NCBI GenBank assembly: GCA_010094045.1
Contig: ML986588.1
Coordinates: 124,001 to 188,000 of the forward strand
Origin: Lojkania enalia
Taxonomy: Eukaryota; Ascomycota; Dothideomycetes; Pleosporales
Reading direction: 5' to 3'
DNA: 64,000 bases
The notes under the pieces were generated by a model. That model worked only from the letters and a program-made list of their open reading frames with translations, made no database searches and had not been told where the DNA came from. Position numbers and translations under genes: made by a program. Of this stretch, positions 1-11,189 are shown piece after piece; the stretch's first letter is position 1; each line of letters opens with the position of its first letter.

Positions 1-1555
1 AGGCTGCGAACTGTCTGACACTTTCCAGAAGCTATTCCGCGAGAGAACCGAATACCAGAGTGTACATGGCCACAAGACCCTCCTTGCGGCGAACAAGCAC
101 TGTGAAACTGCCTCCCACCAACGCTGTACCAGTCACACGAACACCTTCCCTGTCCGTCAGAGATTCGCACTATGGATCAGCGCAGCGAAGGAGCACTGGA
201 GGTCTCCTGGCAAACCTATTCAAGCCCCCTCCGCGACCCGCAAACACCGTGCTGCACAAGGAGATCCCAAGGTCAGTGAGATAGTTAATTGCATTCACAA
301 TACCCTGCTAATACTATCGTTAGGGTGGAGTGCCTCGTATGCATGAACGACGACCTCCCTGCGAATAAGACCGCTAAACTTGCATGTGGTCACCGCATGT
401 GCTATGCGTGTCTGAAGCGGCAATTTCAACTTTCTGTCAGCGACCCGCAACATATGCCGCCGACATGCTGCACCGCTGAACACATTCCGCTGAAACACGT
501 AGAACGCCTTTTGGATGACAAGTTCAAGAAGCTTTGGAACAAGAAATATCAGGAGTATACAACGGAAAATCGACTCTACTGCCCGACAAAGGGATGCGGG
601 GAATGGATAAAGCCGGGCAGGATTAGAATGGACTTCACCTATGGAAGGAAGTACGCTCGTTGCGGCCATTGCAATACCAAAGTTTGTGTACAATGTAATG
701 GCAAATTTCATCCTCGGCGAGAATGTCCTAAGGATGAAGAAACCAACCAGCTAGTACAGATGGCAAAAGAGAAGGGCTGGCAAAGGTGCTACAGTTGCAA
801 GGCTTTGGTAGAATTGAAAGAAGGCTGCAATCACATGACCTGGTAAGTTACCTATTTTCCCTTGGAGATGTATACTAAGAAGTGGCAGTCGCTGCACCGC
901 TCAATTTTGCATGGTTTGCGCGGCACCTTGGAAAACGTGTAACTGTCCGTGGTTCAATTATAGCCACTTGGATGAGGAAGACCGATTGAATGATATGCGA
1001 GTGCCCTATATTCCGCAGCCGGAAATCGAAGTTGTGGAATTGCGAGCTGAACCAGTTCCTCCTGCAGTACGACGTACCAGCACTCGCGTTCGTCGTCGTG
1101 GTGATTCTAGCCTAGAACGCGCAGGTGAAGCTCTCGCCGCACACTTGCAGGCTCAGCTTATGCTCGACCCCACCCCGACTCCTTCGGAAATCCGTCGGAG
1201 CGATCCACAAGTCCAAGTCTATGGCCTTGGGAATTCCGGAAGCCACCATATGAATGACTCCTATACTATGCGTCCTCTAGCTACCTCGGCGGCCCGAACA
1301 GCTGTTCGCAACTCCACCCCTCGGTTCTTCAGCCGTCGCACTGTCCGTGAGCTTGCTCGACCTATGCACTCACCCGCGCCTGTGACAGCATCCACAATGG
1401 CTGGACTGTCACGTGATGGCACAAAGCGCGGTGCCAACCGTGTTGGAACCTGGCTCAATCATATAGAGCTAGATGCTGAGGCCATAGCTACTGCGCCAAG
1501 GCATGTCGAGGTCGACGAGTGGAGAGTGGAAGGTTCGATGGTTGGGATAGATTAA
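1..1555 (+). CDS. RBR-type (RING1-IBR-RING2) E3 ubiquitin ligase, 5' partial
   Basis: Three exons (1-271 in frame from base 3, 324-842, 889-1555) join cleanly across two GT-AG introns. RING1 starts at CLVCMNDD and includes CGHRMCYACL. The IBR block runs YCPTKGCGEW to CVQCNGKFHPRREC. RING2 is CYSCKALVELKEGCNHMTC followed by FCMVC and CNCPW. In this family RING2 carries the acceptor cysteine that forms the ubiquitin thioester; here it is the Cys of GCNHM. The codon of the next RING2 Cys (NHMTC) is split by the second intron. The frame stays open to base 3 with no stop, so the N-terminus probably continues left of the window; an internal Met lies at base 66. A basic, Pro/Ser-rich tail of about 190 residues follows RING2. 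Substrate cannot be inferred. Confidence 0.9.
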
Positions 1556-1958
1556 GATATACGCTGGTTAGTTGCAGAGACCGAGTCACCTGGCAATTGC
1601 GATGATTCTTTGGTATTTGAGTATTGGACGCGAAATGCTCGAGCGCGATACCCATTGATGTTCAGGAAATTTAGCCACGAATTTGGAACGACTATTGTAA
1701 TTGGATTCTTTAGGAGCGAAACAGGCGTTGCGGTGTTTCATACTGCTGTAGATTGAGCCTCGGTGACGCCGACAGAACAGATCATTTCTCGAAAGGATTG
1801 TTCCTGATGTCTTGGCGGACTTTTCATTGTGATGTCATCAACGCGCGAGGTGCCACCAATGCTATACCTACAAGCTCTACCTAAACTTCCTACAGCTCCA
1901 ACGGCGCCACCCTAGCATTACTACTCGCATATCAATCAGTTACTTTCGAGCCTACAAC
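1556..1958. other. Intergenic, RBR gene to mitochondrial small protein
   Basis: About 400 bp with no supportable gene. It should hold the 3' end of the RBR transcript and the promoter of the next gene. The last 100 bp before the ATG at 1959 are C/T-rich, common for fungal 5' leaders. Confidence 0.5.
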
Positions 1959-2527
1959 ATGCCGTTTATGCAACCAACCTCAGTCTACCGCTTAGCGGCC
2001 TTTCGACCAGCGCTTTCCGCAGCTACTCTGGCTCGATGCCAAGGACGTTACGCCTCACAGGACTATGGCAGCGGTCAAGGTAATCCCGCGGGTGAGAAGC
2101 CCCAGCACCAAGGCAAGAACCCTTCGGAGGAGCTTGAGCACCCCGGCCCTCCACCACCGAAAGTCGGAGGAGCCAAATCACTATCTCCAGATGAGAAAGA
2201 ACCAAACAAGTCACAAGCCACCTCAAACACCAAGTCAGGGGGCAGTGGGCAATCGAGGTCCGGAGGTAGAAGTACTCGAGTAAAAGGGGCGCAGCCCAAA
2301 ATTCTGAATGAAAATCCTCCGGGGGAGCACGATCAGAGCGTGAGGGAGCATAATGAAGAGATGGACCATAGGGCTGAGAGGGCGCATGAGCAGGTTAGCA
2401 ACAAGGACGCGGAAAAGGACAAGGTACCGGCTGGCTATTGGCAAGGTATGTTTCAAGGACAGGGCGTTAAGCGGTGCATCATTGGCTAACAAGTGTAGGC
2501 CAGGGAGGAGTAGACAGAGCACCCTAA
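1959..2527 (+). CDS. Small conserved fungal protein, predicted mitochondrial
   Basis: Two exons, 1959-2445 and 2499-2527, encode 171 residues. The intron has a GTATGT donor, a GCTAAC branch-like motif and a TGTAG acceptor. Splicing replaces a read-through tail with the ending GYWQGQGGVDRAP. The first 30 residues are basic and hydroxylated with no acidic residues (AAFRP, LARCQGRYAS), which suggests a mitochondrial presequence. The middle is low complexity, rich in Gly, Pro, Ser and Lys. The last third is charged and probably helical (HNEEMDHRAERAHEQV). I recognise the general type from other Pezizomycotina (KGAQPKILNENPP motif, GQGG.DRAP end) but know no assigned function. Confidence 0.75.
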
Positions 2528-3078
2528 TGTTTGAGGTACGTAGTTGTGTTATAGTGTGTGTATGTTCGAGACGATTGCATTGCTGTTACTTGCGGCAAAT
2601 TACTAGCATCACTGGACCTCTCTCTGCTGGGATGGAAATGTGCGTCCGTCATGTTTGTACTGTACAATAGATAAATACCCTCATTGTAAATTTTGCACAA
2701 AGGAGTTGATGACATGGCAGTGTAGTAGTGAAAAATGCCTGTTGAAGGCAACGCGGTGATGTCAGCGGCTTAGCGCGATGTCCCGCAGATGCGCGATCGT
2801 GATGGGGAAATGGCAAACTCACAATCCCATAATTCTGGGGTACCAGAAACGCACGAGCTTTCCGCATCCAGCGCGCTCATTGGTTACCACCAAAATGTCG
2901 CCGGCAGGTGCTTGTTTGTTACTTCCCCTCAAACGTGACCACTACGTCACGGCCACACTCTTGAACTTCTTTTAAGCCATTGCCGCAGCCCAATATCGAC
3001 TTCATTCCTCGTCCCCTCTAGCACTCTGTAACCTTATCGACTCTAATCTATCTCAAATTCGCTCTAGCCTAGTTGACT
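2528..3078. other. Intergenic region and Ish1-family promoter
   Basis: About 550 bp without a gene. The right half holds the stress-type promoter sites listed separately and a C/T-rich leader just before the ATG at 3079. Confidence 0.5.
2925..3017 (+). promoter_or_regulatory. CRE/ATF-like site and two STRE cores upstream of the Ish1-family gene
   Basis: TACGTCA lies at 2943-2949. CCCCT cores lie at 2925-2929 and 3013-3017. These match the Atf1/CREB half-type site and the stress response element core. They sit 62-154 bp upstream of a gene whose fission yeast relative ish1 is stress induced. Short motifs occur by chance, so the functional reading is inference from position and gene identity. 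Confidence 0.45.
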
Positions 3079-4386
3079 ATGAAGTTCTCTCTTGCATCCA
3101 CCCTCGTGGTGGCCCTCGCCTCCCAAAGCACCATTGCTAGTAGCTGGTTCGGCGGAGCTGGTGCGTATTGTACGACACAAAATTCCCTCCCTCCTGTCGT
3201 CTTCACCGAATCGTATATTAACAGATGTAGTATATAATAAATGGCATGAAACTGAGCTCGAACGATGGTTGGCCGACCACAACATCCCATATCCCACACC
3301 ATCTGACAGGAAGGACCTCGAAAATCTCGTAAAGCAAAATTGGAATGACAAAGTTGTTACTCCATACAACAACTGGGATGCCCAGATGCTTCAGAGCTAC
3401 TTGAGTGCTAAGGGCCAGCAGGCCAAGAAGGGCACAGAGAAAAACACAAATAGCCTAGTTGAGCAAGCCAAACAGTTCTGGACCGAGACAGAAGATTCAG
3501 CAAATCAGGCTTACTCAAATGTCCGTGACTGGATCTTTGACACGTGAGCATCCTCTTTTTTTCATAAAGCGTATGTCGGATACTAACAATCAACAGCTGG
3601 ACTGATTCTCAGTTGAAAGCATTCGCCGACAACCATGGCATCCCTGTTCCTCAGCCTCGTGAACGCGATACATTGCTCAAGGTTGTACGTGAGAACTACC
3701 AATCCGTGGCAAACAAGCTCTCCGAATCGACTTCCTACCCTGGTGACTGGCTTTACGAGACCTGGTCTGAGTCTGAGCTCAAGGCCTGGCTTGACGAGCG
3801 TGGCTACCCTGCTCCGCAACCCTCATCCCGTGATAAGCTCATTGCCTCTATTCGTCGTAGCTCGCGCATCGCCAGTTTGAACGCTCAATCAGCCTATAAT
3901 TCCGCTGCTACCTCGGCTCAAGCCGCCCAGCAAAGCCTAAGCAACGCACTTCTCGATTCCTGGTCCGATAGTCAGATTAAGGAGTGGGCTGACAAGAATG
4001 GCATCAAAGTTCCTCAAGGCTCGAAACGAAATGAACTACTCGCTCTTGCTCGCAAGCATCGCGCTCGTCTCTATGGTGACAGCGCCTCTGCCTCTGCTGG
4101 CAGTGCTTACGGTGCTGCGACTTCTAAGGCCGGTAACCAATACACCCAAGCTATGGCTGGTTTTGCAGGTTACATGGACTGGATCAAAGCTCAGCTAGGG
4201 ATTGCAACGGCTAGCGCTAATAGCGCGAGCGCCGCCGCATCCAAGAGCGCCTCCAGCGCGTCGGCTTCTCTCTCCAGCTCTGCTTCCAGTATATTAGCGA
4301 CTGCTTCCAAATCTGCCCAGAAGGGCTACGACGCTGCTGATGAAAGTGCTAAGAAGGCTTCTGACCGTGTCAAGGAAGAGCTGTAG
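3079..4386 (+). CDS. Ish1/Msc1-repeat stress-response protein with signal peptide
   Basis: Exons 3079-3160, 3225-3543 and 3597-4386 encode 396 residues; both introns are GT-AG and the joined frame is open. Residues 1-21 form a signal peptide (LASTLVVALASQ core, ending at AS-S). Five Ish1-type units follow, each a W-x-x-x-x-L/I-x-x-W/F/Y helix pair with an N/G-I-P-x-P turn: KWHETELERWLADHNI, a degenerate unit at NNWDAQMLQSYL, TWTDSQLKAFADNHGI, TWSESELKAWLDERGY and SWSDSQIKEWADKNGI. The last 150 residues are Ala/Ser-rich low complexity ending in a charged helix. The family includes S. pombe Ish1 (nuclear envelope, stress induced) and yeast Msc1. Exon 2 starts at the end of the signal region. 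ER or nuclear envelope location is inferred. Confidence 0.9.
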
Positions 4387-5196
4387 TGGCGTGAAGGAGA
4401 TAAATTCCCTTAATACCGAGATAAGGCATTTTGACCTAAGTGGTGAACATTATTCTGGTTTAGGCTATTAACTTTATCACGACATTATAGCTTCAGCATA
4501 CCCTAATTAAGTGGATGGATGGAATTCGCGAGAATGGGATATTTGTAACGCTACTGTAGGATTAAATCGATATTCCCTTGTAGTCACGGACAATAACGTA
4601 TGGACGGCTTCTCTAGATTTGAAACATGCTTTCCGTGAGAGCTACTCGTAATGAGATCAACTTTGAATAAACATATCTAGAAGATGAATGACGTTCCCTC
4701 GCTCCAGCTTACTATGTATTATTGAGATTTTTTGGGGAACGTGAATAGCGTGTACCCAGTCTGCTTGCTATGTTTAGAAAACCGGGACCTAGACCTTAGT
4801 GACAAGTGATTGTAGTAGCGAACCTGGGGACGTTGCAACTACTCGAGCCAGGGAGCTCAGGGCTGCACTACTTCTGCCCTTAAATACCCCCTACCACCAG
4901 GATGTCATTCAAGAGGCTGTCGTCTCGCGCACTATTGCAAGCAAATATCGACTTCACAAACGTTTGCCTCATTCGGAGCAATCTTACCCGGCTGCAGAGC
5001 TATTTCCCATCTCAACTATTTTCTGCCGCTGTGGTTTTTCCATATCTAGCGTCTTCAACTAATTGTGAGCTCTAGAGTAGACGACTGCTGTTCGGACGCG
5101 CGCCGTAGTCGCACCTGCCAACTTGGAAGCCGCTCCTGCCTTCACTACGCTCACTCACCGCATCCCCCTCTAGAAAACCTCACTTTCACCGCCATC
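4387..5196. other. Intergenic, Ish1-family gene to F-box gene
   Basis: About 810 bp, AT-rich in the first half. Open stretches upstream of 5197 begin with non-ATG codons and show no domain; they are probably leader sequence of the F-box gene. Confidence 0.45.
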
Positions 5197-6045
5197 ATGA
5201 CTTATGCCACCAGTGGATCACTCCCAATGTCGCTTACACCGAACCTCGCAATGATTCCGTCCAAAAAAGCGAATTCTGCTATCCCCGGACCACTTAAGAA
5301 GTCATGTTCGCCGGACCTCGCAATGATTCCGTCGAAAAAAGCGAACTCTACCGCCCGTTGCGCTCTCCGTATAAACGAGCTCCTTACGTTTATTTTCGCA
5401 AATCTACCGTATCGCGACCTTTTCATCTGCCGCCGAGTCTGCAAATACTGGAAATCCCTCTTGACATGGGAGACTCCGGTTGTGCACTGGATGTTTATCA
5501 AGCCGATTTACCAAGCGCCTTGGACTCCACTCAGTTTTGGGGAAGTCAATAGTCATGTCGACGTGAAGAGATTGAGCGAGCGCTGTGAGAGGTGGAGAAC
5601 AGCGCTAAACTCGGAAAGAGACTGTCGGAATGAGCCATGCGTTGAATTGCGTCCAATGCGCCATAAGTTACCGAAAGATGATTATATCAATCCGCTGATG
5701 AGGGAAATGGCGCTCGGCAAGAACACGTGTCTATACATCAGAGGAGATCGCGCCATGTTTCTTGTTCTCAATCGTGAAGATATTGAGCGATTGTTGCGGC
5801 TCCTTAAAGGATCATGGAAAGACGCGAGTTGGCGAAAGACACTATTAACGAATCCTCCTGTAAAGCATTTCTTTGCTTTCTCACCAATCCGTGGGGATAC
5901 TCCGGTCAATGATGAGGGAATAACCATGGGTCAAGTAGCAGATCATCTGAAGGAAGTATTCGATATGGAGGAGAGTGGAAGAGCCGAGGCGGCCTTCTCC
6001 GACAGACATAGCAGGATCGTTAATGCACTTCGGGAAAGGCGTTGA
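5197..6045 (+). CDS. F-box protein with internal N-terminal duplication
   Basis: A single exon encoding 282 residues. I chose the ATG at 5197; the frame continues upstream to 5065, but only from a GTG. An F-box lies at about residues 58-92 (RINELLTFIFANLPYRDL, then RRVCKYWKSLL). In this family it docks on Skp1 in SCF ubiquitin ligases. The rest has no LRR, WD or Kelch repeats that I can see, as in many small fungal F-box proteins of unknown substrate. Before the F-box the segment LAMIPSKKANS occurs twice, 24 residues apart (residues 17-27 and 41-51), reflecting a DNA direct repeat. The protein ends with a helical tail rich in Glu and Arg. Confidence 0.8.
   Translation: MTYATSGSLPMSLTPNLAMIPSKKANSAIPGPLKKSCSPDLAMIPSKKANSTARCALRINELLTFIFANLPYRDLFICRRVCKYWKSLLTWETPVVHWMFIKPIYQAPWTPLSFGEVNSHVDVKRLSERCERWRTALNSERDCRNEPCVELRPMRHKLPKDDYINPLMREMALGKNTCLYIRGDRAMFLVLNREDIERLLRLLKGSWKDASWRKTLLTNPPVKHFFAFSPIRGDTPVNDEGITMGQVADHLKEVFDMEESGRAEAAFSDRHSRIVNALRERR
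5243..5349 (+). repeat. Direct repeat, two 35-nt units 72 nt apart, inside the F-box gene
   Basis: Units at 5243-5277 and 5315-5349 differ at two positions. The 72-nt offset keeps frame, so the protein repeats LAMIPSKKANS. Confidence 0.85.
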
Positions 6046-7444
6046 GGTATTCAAATGCCCGATGCGGGCCTAATGCTTCGAGCGCTGCTTGCTGGCCGTA
6101 CTTCTAGAGGACTAGGTCATCACCATTTGGCTATAATTTAACATGTGCTACTTATGTAACACAATGGCTGGCGTCATCTTAGGGCAAAGGATCTGCAGAA
6201 CCCAAGTTAGAAAACCTTCCCTCTTACCATCATGTGTAATGTGATCGATTTTTAGCGCATAGGCAATAGTATCAAAAAGAGCCGTGATTGTGATAAGTCA
6301 ACTCGTCAGCTTATAGAGAAGTAGGGACTGTATTTATTCCCTTAGAGATTTGCGATTCCCCATGCTCGTCAAGACTTATTTGGATTTGGCTGTATCCTTT
6401 CAGAAGTAAAAAAGCAGAACAATGTATTATGTTCCGCTACTGTGTCATATTCCCGTATTCACCCGGCGAAGTTCCCACTATGTGTATCATGTTTCAGTCA
6501 CTCTCACTTGCTTTCGTTGCAACATGAGATAGTGAAATTGAATCCGTGATCCTTGTTTAATTTATGGGTCAATAATGACTCAAATCTATTGTGTTGTGCG
6601 TTAACAAGTCGGCGCTTTCTTAAAATACTTTAGCTGCGTGTACGCTTTATAGAACACCCAAGTCCTTCTATATTCCAGTGCAGTCAGCACAGCATCGAAA
6701 TAAATACGGCTCAATCCAAGAAACACAAGTTTGTGTCTCAAATAGACAGGGGAGTCGAGGGCTTGCAGGCTTGGAAGAAGGCGAAAGTAAACATAGCTGA
6801 AGGCAGATGTTCTTTGTTCGATAAAAGAAATCCTAATTACCCCAGTTAACAAATATTCATACGGAACAAAGCCTGACTTAGAACATTCCGCCCCTAAGAG
6901 GGATCTGAGTGTCACTATACACAATGAGGATGAAGGCATTTGCATTCCCTTGTTCCACGAGGGCGGAATGAAGCGTACAGGCGTACGTATGAAAAACACA
7001 CTTGTACGGAAGCTGAAACTTCTGACTTACTGGAAATTATCGAGGATATTGGCAAGAAGAACTAGCACGGCTGCCTGAAGGGTAAGGGAAATGCCGAGAT
7101 CGCACAGTGGATAGACGAGATGGAGACTCGAGCTTTGGGATCCCTGCTCAAGAAAGTTTAAGGGGGATAATAGACCGAGAGAGGGGGGGAAGAACAGACG
7201 GAGGAGGGGAACAAACGAAGGATTGGCAACAAAAAGGACCACGATCACAGAGTTTCAATGTGAACACAAAAGAAACTAGTGTTTGTCTCTGCGCCAGGGA
7301 GGAAATATGCACCAGCAGGCATCCCAAAACAAACGAGGACTGCCAACAAACTTAAAACCGCATGCCAGCTCAGAATTTAAGTCTATCAATGTAAGGAAGG
7401 AACGCGCCTAGTTCACGAAGTCGAAACCGCACATTTGCAAGCCG
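6046..7444. other. Long intergenic stretch
   Basis: About 1.4 kb, AT-rich, between the F-box gene and the next small gene. A 132-codon minus-strand frame at 6601-6999 is open but shows no domain, signal peptide or splice support, so I do not call it. Purine-rich tracts occur at 7160-7220. Confidence 0.45.
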
Positions 7445-7984
7445 ATGCGCAGGCCAAAGCCTCATCATTATAACGCTTCACCAAAGGCCCACCCCCGACC
7501 GACGCCTCCCCACAATCTCTGTATGGACGAAGTTCTCACCCAGTACGAAAGAGCCATCAGGCAAGGGCGTCATCCTCTCATAGACATTCTCAACATCAAG
7601 CCATTCCCAAACTCTGCCAGCACCGCAATTATCGAGATCCCAGAACGACAAGAGAAAGTCGCCATCACCGCGCTTTCCTCAACCGAAGTTTACGAAACGG
7701 TTCTTTCAATGTGGTCTTTTATTTCAAAGCATTCGAAGCTCATTCCGTATCTGAAGCTGGGGAAGCATGGCTGGGATGAGGAGGCTCACCGGCCGGCTTG
7801 GCAGGGCGACTTGGATCTTGAGACAGGCGTCGGTCATCAGGTCGAGCCGAGCGATATGCAGAAATTGAAGAAGGGATTGATGTCCGAGCAGGAGTTTAGG
7901 CGGAAATATCCGGGTGTAGGGGCACATCAGTGGCCGTGTGGTTGTCAGAAACCGTGGGAAGAGTATGAGTCGGAGGAAGAGTAA
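7445..7984 (+). CDS. Small hypothetical protein
   Basis: A single exon of 179 residues, or 153 if the second ATG at 7523 is used. I do not recognise the family. The first 26 residues are basic and Pro/His-rich and may be leader read-through, so MDEVLTQYERAIRQ is an attractive alternative start. The body is acidic and helical with conserved-looking stretches (YLKLGKHGWDEEAH, KKGLMSEQEFRRKYPG). The end carries a Cys pair (WPCGCQKPW) followed by EEYESEEE. No signal peptide or membrane segment. It reads like a lineage-restricted soluble protein. No operon-like partner is evident. Confidence 0.5.
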   Translation: MRRPKPHHYNASPKAHPRPTPPHNLCMDEVLTQYERAIRQGRHPLIDILNIKPFPNSASTAIIEIPERQEKVAITALSSTEVYETVLSMWSFISKHSKLIPYLKLGKHGWDEEAHRPAWQGDLDLETGVGHQVEPSDMQKLKKGLMSEQEFRRKYPGVGAHQWPCGCQKPWEEYESEEE

Positions 7985-8957
7985 TGATAGAGGGCACCGT
8001 TGTAGGACGAAGATTGCATGCTGCAATGTGGAAGCCTTTTTATTAGGTCATTATGGAGGGTCTAGGGCATGTGGTGAAGAGAGATAGTATGGAGTGTTCT
8101 TTGTCCAATATCACTGGAAGTTTACCCATGCCTATAGTTTAGAGATTCATGAAGCCACAGATCAGGGGTTTTTAAGGTTGGTTAGCGCTTAACATCGATG
8201 CAATTCATTTCCGATTAGTAAATATTAGCAACAGTAATGCAGATTTTGAAATTGTGTAAGAGAGTTGGAAGGGAATGTTTGTATTGAGCGAAAATCATCT
8301 TCGTCAGATATGTAGGCTACAGACATTATCGTTACTCGAATATGCGCCCTAGAGAGTGTTATTCCCTCGAGATTGCGGGATAGAATCGGGTTTAGATGGT
8401 TCAGATTATCATATTTGCAAGTTGTTAGGACAGATGAGGACAACTACGTTGATTGATATCTTTGGAGGGTCAAGTCTATTTATACAGTCTATACTAGTGT
8501 TGCGTAATATCAAAGCTAGTCCTCAATAGGAATTGTACTATATATAATCTTACGTATTTATTTGCTGCTCAATGGGTACGTTGGACTTGTTCATTGACAT
8601 TACATTTTGCTGCGTTGTAGAAATATTCCGCTGCGTTACCCTGATCGAGTAACATGTTAAGCTCGTTTGTGGGAACGCTCTCCCCCTTGGAACTTGAGAT
8701 GATAAGCCATAGTTGGAACAATTCACTATAGGTCCTTTCACCCACCGTTCACAATCATTTACATCACGAGAAGTCCCGCAAACTTTCACCGATTAAAATT
8801 CTCAGGCACATGTTCAATGGATTTTTTACTAGTTTTAATTCTAAGTGACACCAATTCTATAATTATCGTATCGTTCTCGACGAATGGTGACCAAACCATA
8901 TCCTATTTCGACCGCGACGACACAATAGAAATTACCACCATCACGTCCAATCCAAAA
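7985..8957. other. Intergenic
   Basis: Nearly 1 kb of AT-rich sequence between two small hypothetical genes. No domain-bearing frame, tRNA or repeat was recognised. Confidence 0.45.
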
Positions 8958-9443
8958 ATGTGTTTCACAAAAAACACCCACAAATCTGGGACCTGGCTCG
9001 ACTTCTACCCCCTCAACGAAAATTCCCACGGCCTTGATGCCGCGCTCGCCGCCCGTATCGACAAGGTCTACGAATCATTGAAGGAAATCCAAATCTCGGT
9101 CCAAAACCGCGAACTCCTGATTGAGCTCAGCGAAAAAGATCCACTCTACCGCAGCCAATATCCTCGGAATCGGAAGTGGAGGCGCGAAGCCGAGGTATCG
9201 AACCAAGCTTACTATGCTCTACGAGAGGAAGTGGAAAAGGCGAGGAAGAAGGTGACAGAGAAACAGATCGCGCAGTGGGAAAGCAATGTTGAGCGCTTGC
9301 TGGAGGAGACGTTAAGCAAGTTGGATAAGATTGCGTATGGTGATAGATGGGGTGCGTGGAAGGAGAACACGGAGAGGATATTCAAGACCGAGGATTGGGA
9401 TTGGGAGAGTGGTGGGAAAAAGGATATTAGGAGGCTTGTTTAA
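8958..9443 (+). CDS. Small coiled-coil hypothetical protein
   Basis: A single exon of 161 residues from the ATG at 8958 (MCFTKN). The open frame extends 47 codons upstream to 8817, but that stretch is AT-rich and unlike the rest in composition, so I prefer the internal start. The protein is strongly charged and helical; residues 30-125 look like a coiled coil (ARIDKVYESLKEIQISV, EVEKARKKVTEKQIAQW). The C-terminal part is Trp-rich (DRWGAWKE, EDWDWESGG). I do not recognise it. No signal peptide or membrane segment is visible. The MCF start with a coil is a common look for orphan fungal proteins. Confidence 0.5.
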   Translation: MCFTKNTHKSGTWLDFYPLNENSHGLDAALAARIDKVYESLKEIQISVQNRELLIELSEKDPLYRSQYPRNRKWRREAEVSNQAYYALREEVEKARKKVTEKQIAQWESNVERLLEETLSKLDKIAYGDRWGAWKENTERIFKTEDWDWESGGKKDIRRLV

Positions 9444-10104
9444 AGTCCTGCCAGTTCGAAGGCAGTGACATCTATTTGGGGGATGGAACTATAAGGGTTG
9501 TGTTTTTAGTGGGATGGAGTGAATGGTCGCACTCTATTCCTAAGCTATGATACCGTTATTTGGACGCTCCCTATCGTGTCGGATGGCGCTGAGCTTATGG
9601 GCGCGACAAGCTTCGAATCATGGAATGATAAAGTCAATACACAATTTATAAGCTTTCTGATCATCAACACGAGGTGAGTCGGCTGAGTTCAAAAAAAAAA
9701 AAAAAAAAGCTAATGAAAGGTGTGAAGCTTATCTCGAGATAAACTAGTAGTGGCTTAGTTATGTCTTCGTCATTTATATGACGTATCGGCTTTAATTCAA
9801 GGTCGTCTTTTTATTTTCAAAGCGTGAAAGACGTTCTTGAGAATTTTCATTTCCTGTTATTTGTCCCAACTCAAGAGTATGTATTTTGCGTATGCATATT
9901 CGAATGTTCAATGGCCATGTGTCAAAGACAATATTACATAATAAAAAGTATAGAAAATGTTATATAATAATATGCGAGCCTTATAATGAGGTCCAAAAAC
10001 AAAATGAATTATCAGATATTCATGTCCCAGATACCCTCAGAATCCTCGGACCATAACTCAGTTAGAGTACCAAGAGCATATGGAACACTACAAGTAGCTC
10101 TCCA
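9444..10104. other. Intergenic
   Basis: About 660 bp, strongly AT-rich, with an A18 run near 9691. It is shared as 3' flank by the converging coiled-coil gene and the SDR gene. Confidence 0.45.
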
Positions 10105-11189
10105 TTATGCTTTCATAGAATCCAGGATAGCACGGACGCCAGCGAATTCAAGTTCTGTAAGAGTTTCGTCCCAGACCCGTTGTATAGCCGCTTGTCCCTC
10201 GGGTGTGTACAAGTAAGCGTTGAACCTGTAATGAGGATTAGTAAGAGAGCGCGTGGAATGAGAAGAGTGGATATAGCTTACGGATGAATTTTCCAACTCA
10301 TGAGAAAACAACCGTGAGACTCCTTGCCTTTGTTCACCAGTGCATCAATAAAGCACGAAGCTCCAACTTGCTTGGTTCTACCTAGTAAGGAAAAAAGCTT
10401 AAGGCCAACCTTCATTCCACCCTTGACGTCTCGCGCAATGTCGGTCCCCTTGACCCACGCAGGGTCAGCAAGATTTACAATGACATCGTCTGCCGAAACG
10501 TAGTCGACAAGGCTCCAGAGAAACATATGTCCCAACAACTTGGACGAGTTATAGTGCTCTGAAGGATCAAATGTCTTTGGGTCATCGAAGGATGGCAACA
10601 GTGGGTTTGCGTCTCGGTTCGGAAACTTGGCGTTTAGAGTCAGAGCGGCGCTCACGATCGTTAGGTGTGCCGGCTCTTCCTGTGAACTCTTTTTCTTGAG
10701 AGTCGGAAGGAGGAGAATAGCAAGTAGCATCGTCGAGAGATAGTTGACTTGCAGGGTCTCATTGTGTCCGGTGCTGCTGACTATAGCGAAGTCGAGTTTG
10801 AACAGACCGGCATTAAGAAGAACCATGTCTATGCGTGATAGTTCGGCATCGACCCGGCGGGTAAAGCCTTGGATCGAGTCGTATGAACACATGTCCAGCT
10901 GCCATACGTCAACGGTGGCGTTAGGATGTGTGCGAAGGAGTTGTTCAGCAGCTGTTTTGCCTCTCTCGAGTGAGCGCACGGCTAGGACAAGATGAGATAG
11001 TTTTAGGCCCAAAAGCTGTGTTGCGGCTTCGTAACCTAGCCCGGTATTGCCTCCAGTGATTATAGCTGTCTTACCAGAGAGGTTCGTGTTTGATGCTGGC
11101 CACTGTGGTTTGGCACGGAATTGGTTGTAAAAGAAGACGTTAGGGAAAAACGGTGTGTTTGAGGGTTTCAGGTCCTTTGAGCCAACCAT
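10105..11189 (-). CDS. Short-chain dehydrogenase/reductase (retinol dehydrogenase/WWOX-like)
   Basis: Two exons on the minus strand, 11189-10282 and 10225-10105, encode 342 residues; the 56-nt intron is GT-AG. The Rossmann motif TGGNTGLG is at residues 45-52, NAG at 126-128, the active-site Ser in IVSAA near 180, and YNSSK (Tyr213, Lys217) completes the catalytic set. This is a classical or extended SDR using NAD(P)H. The closest style is the fungal set annotated as retinol dehydrogenase-like or WW-domain oxidoreductase-like, often acting on steroids or polyketides. Substrate cannot be told from sequence. No biosynthetic cluster surrounds it. Confidence 0.88.

Noticed and set aside
295..711. 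138-codon minus-strand frame opposite the RBR gene
   Set aside because: It is a shadow of a conserved Cys-rich coding region and shows no domain of its own.
6601..6999. 132-codon minus-strand frame in a long intergenic region
   Set aside because: No domain, signal peptide, splice partner or coding-like composition; length is possible by chance.
7150..7220. Purine-rich GA tract as a possible regulatory element
   Set aside because: Low complexity without a defined motif or a clear target gene.
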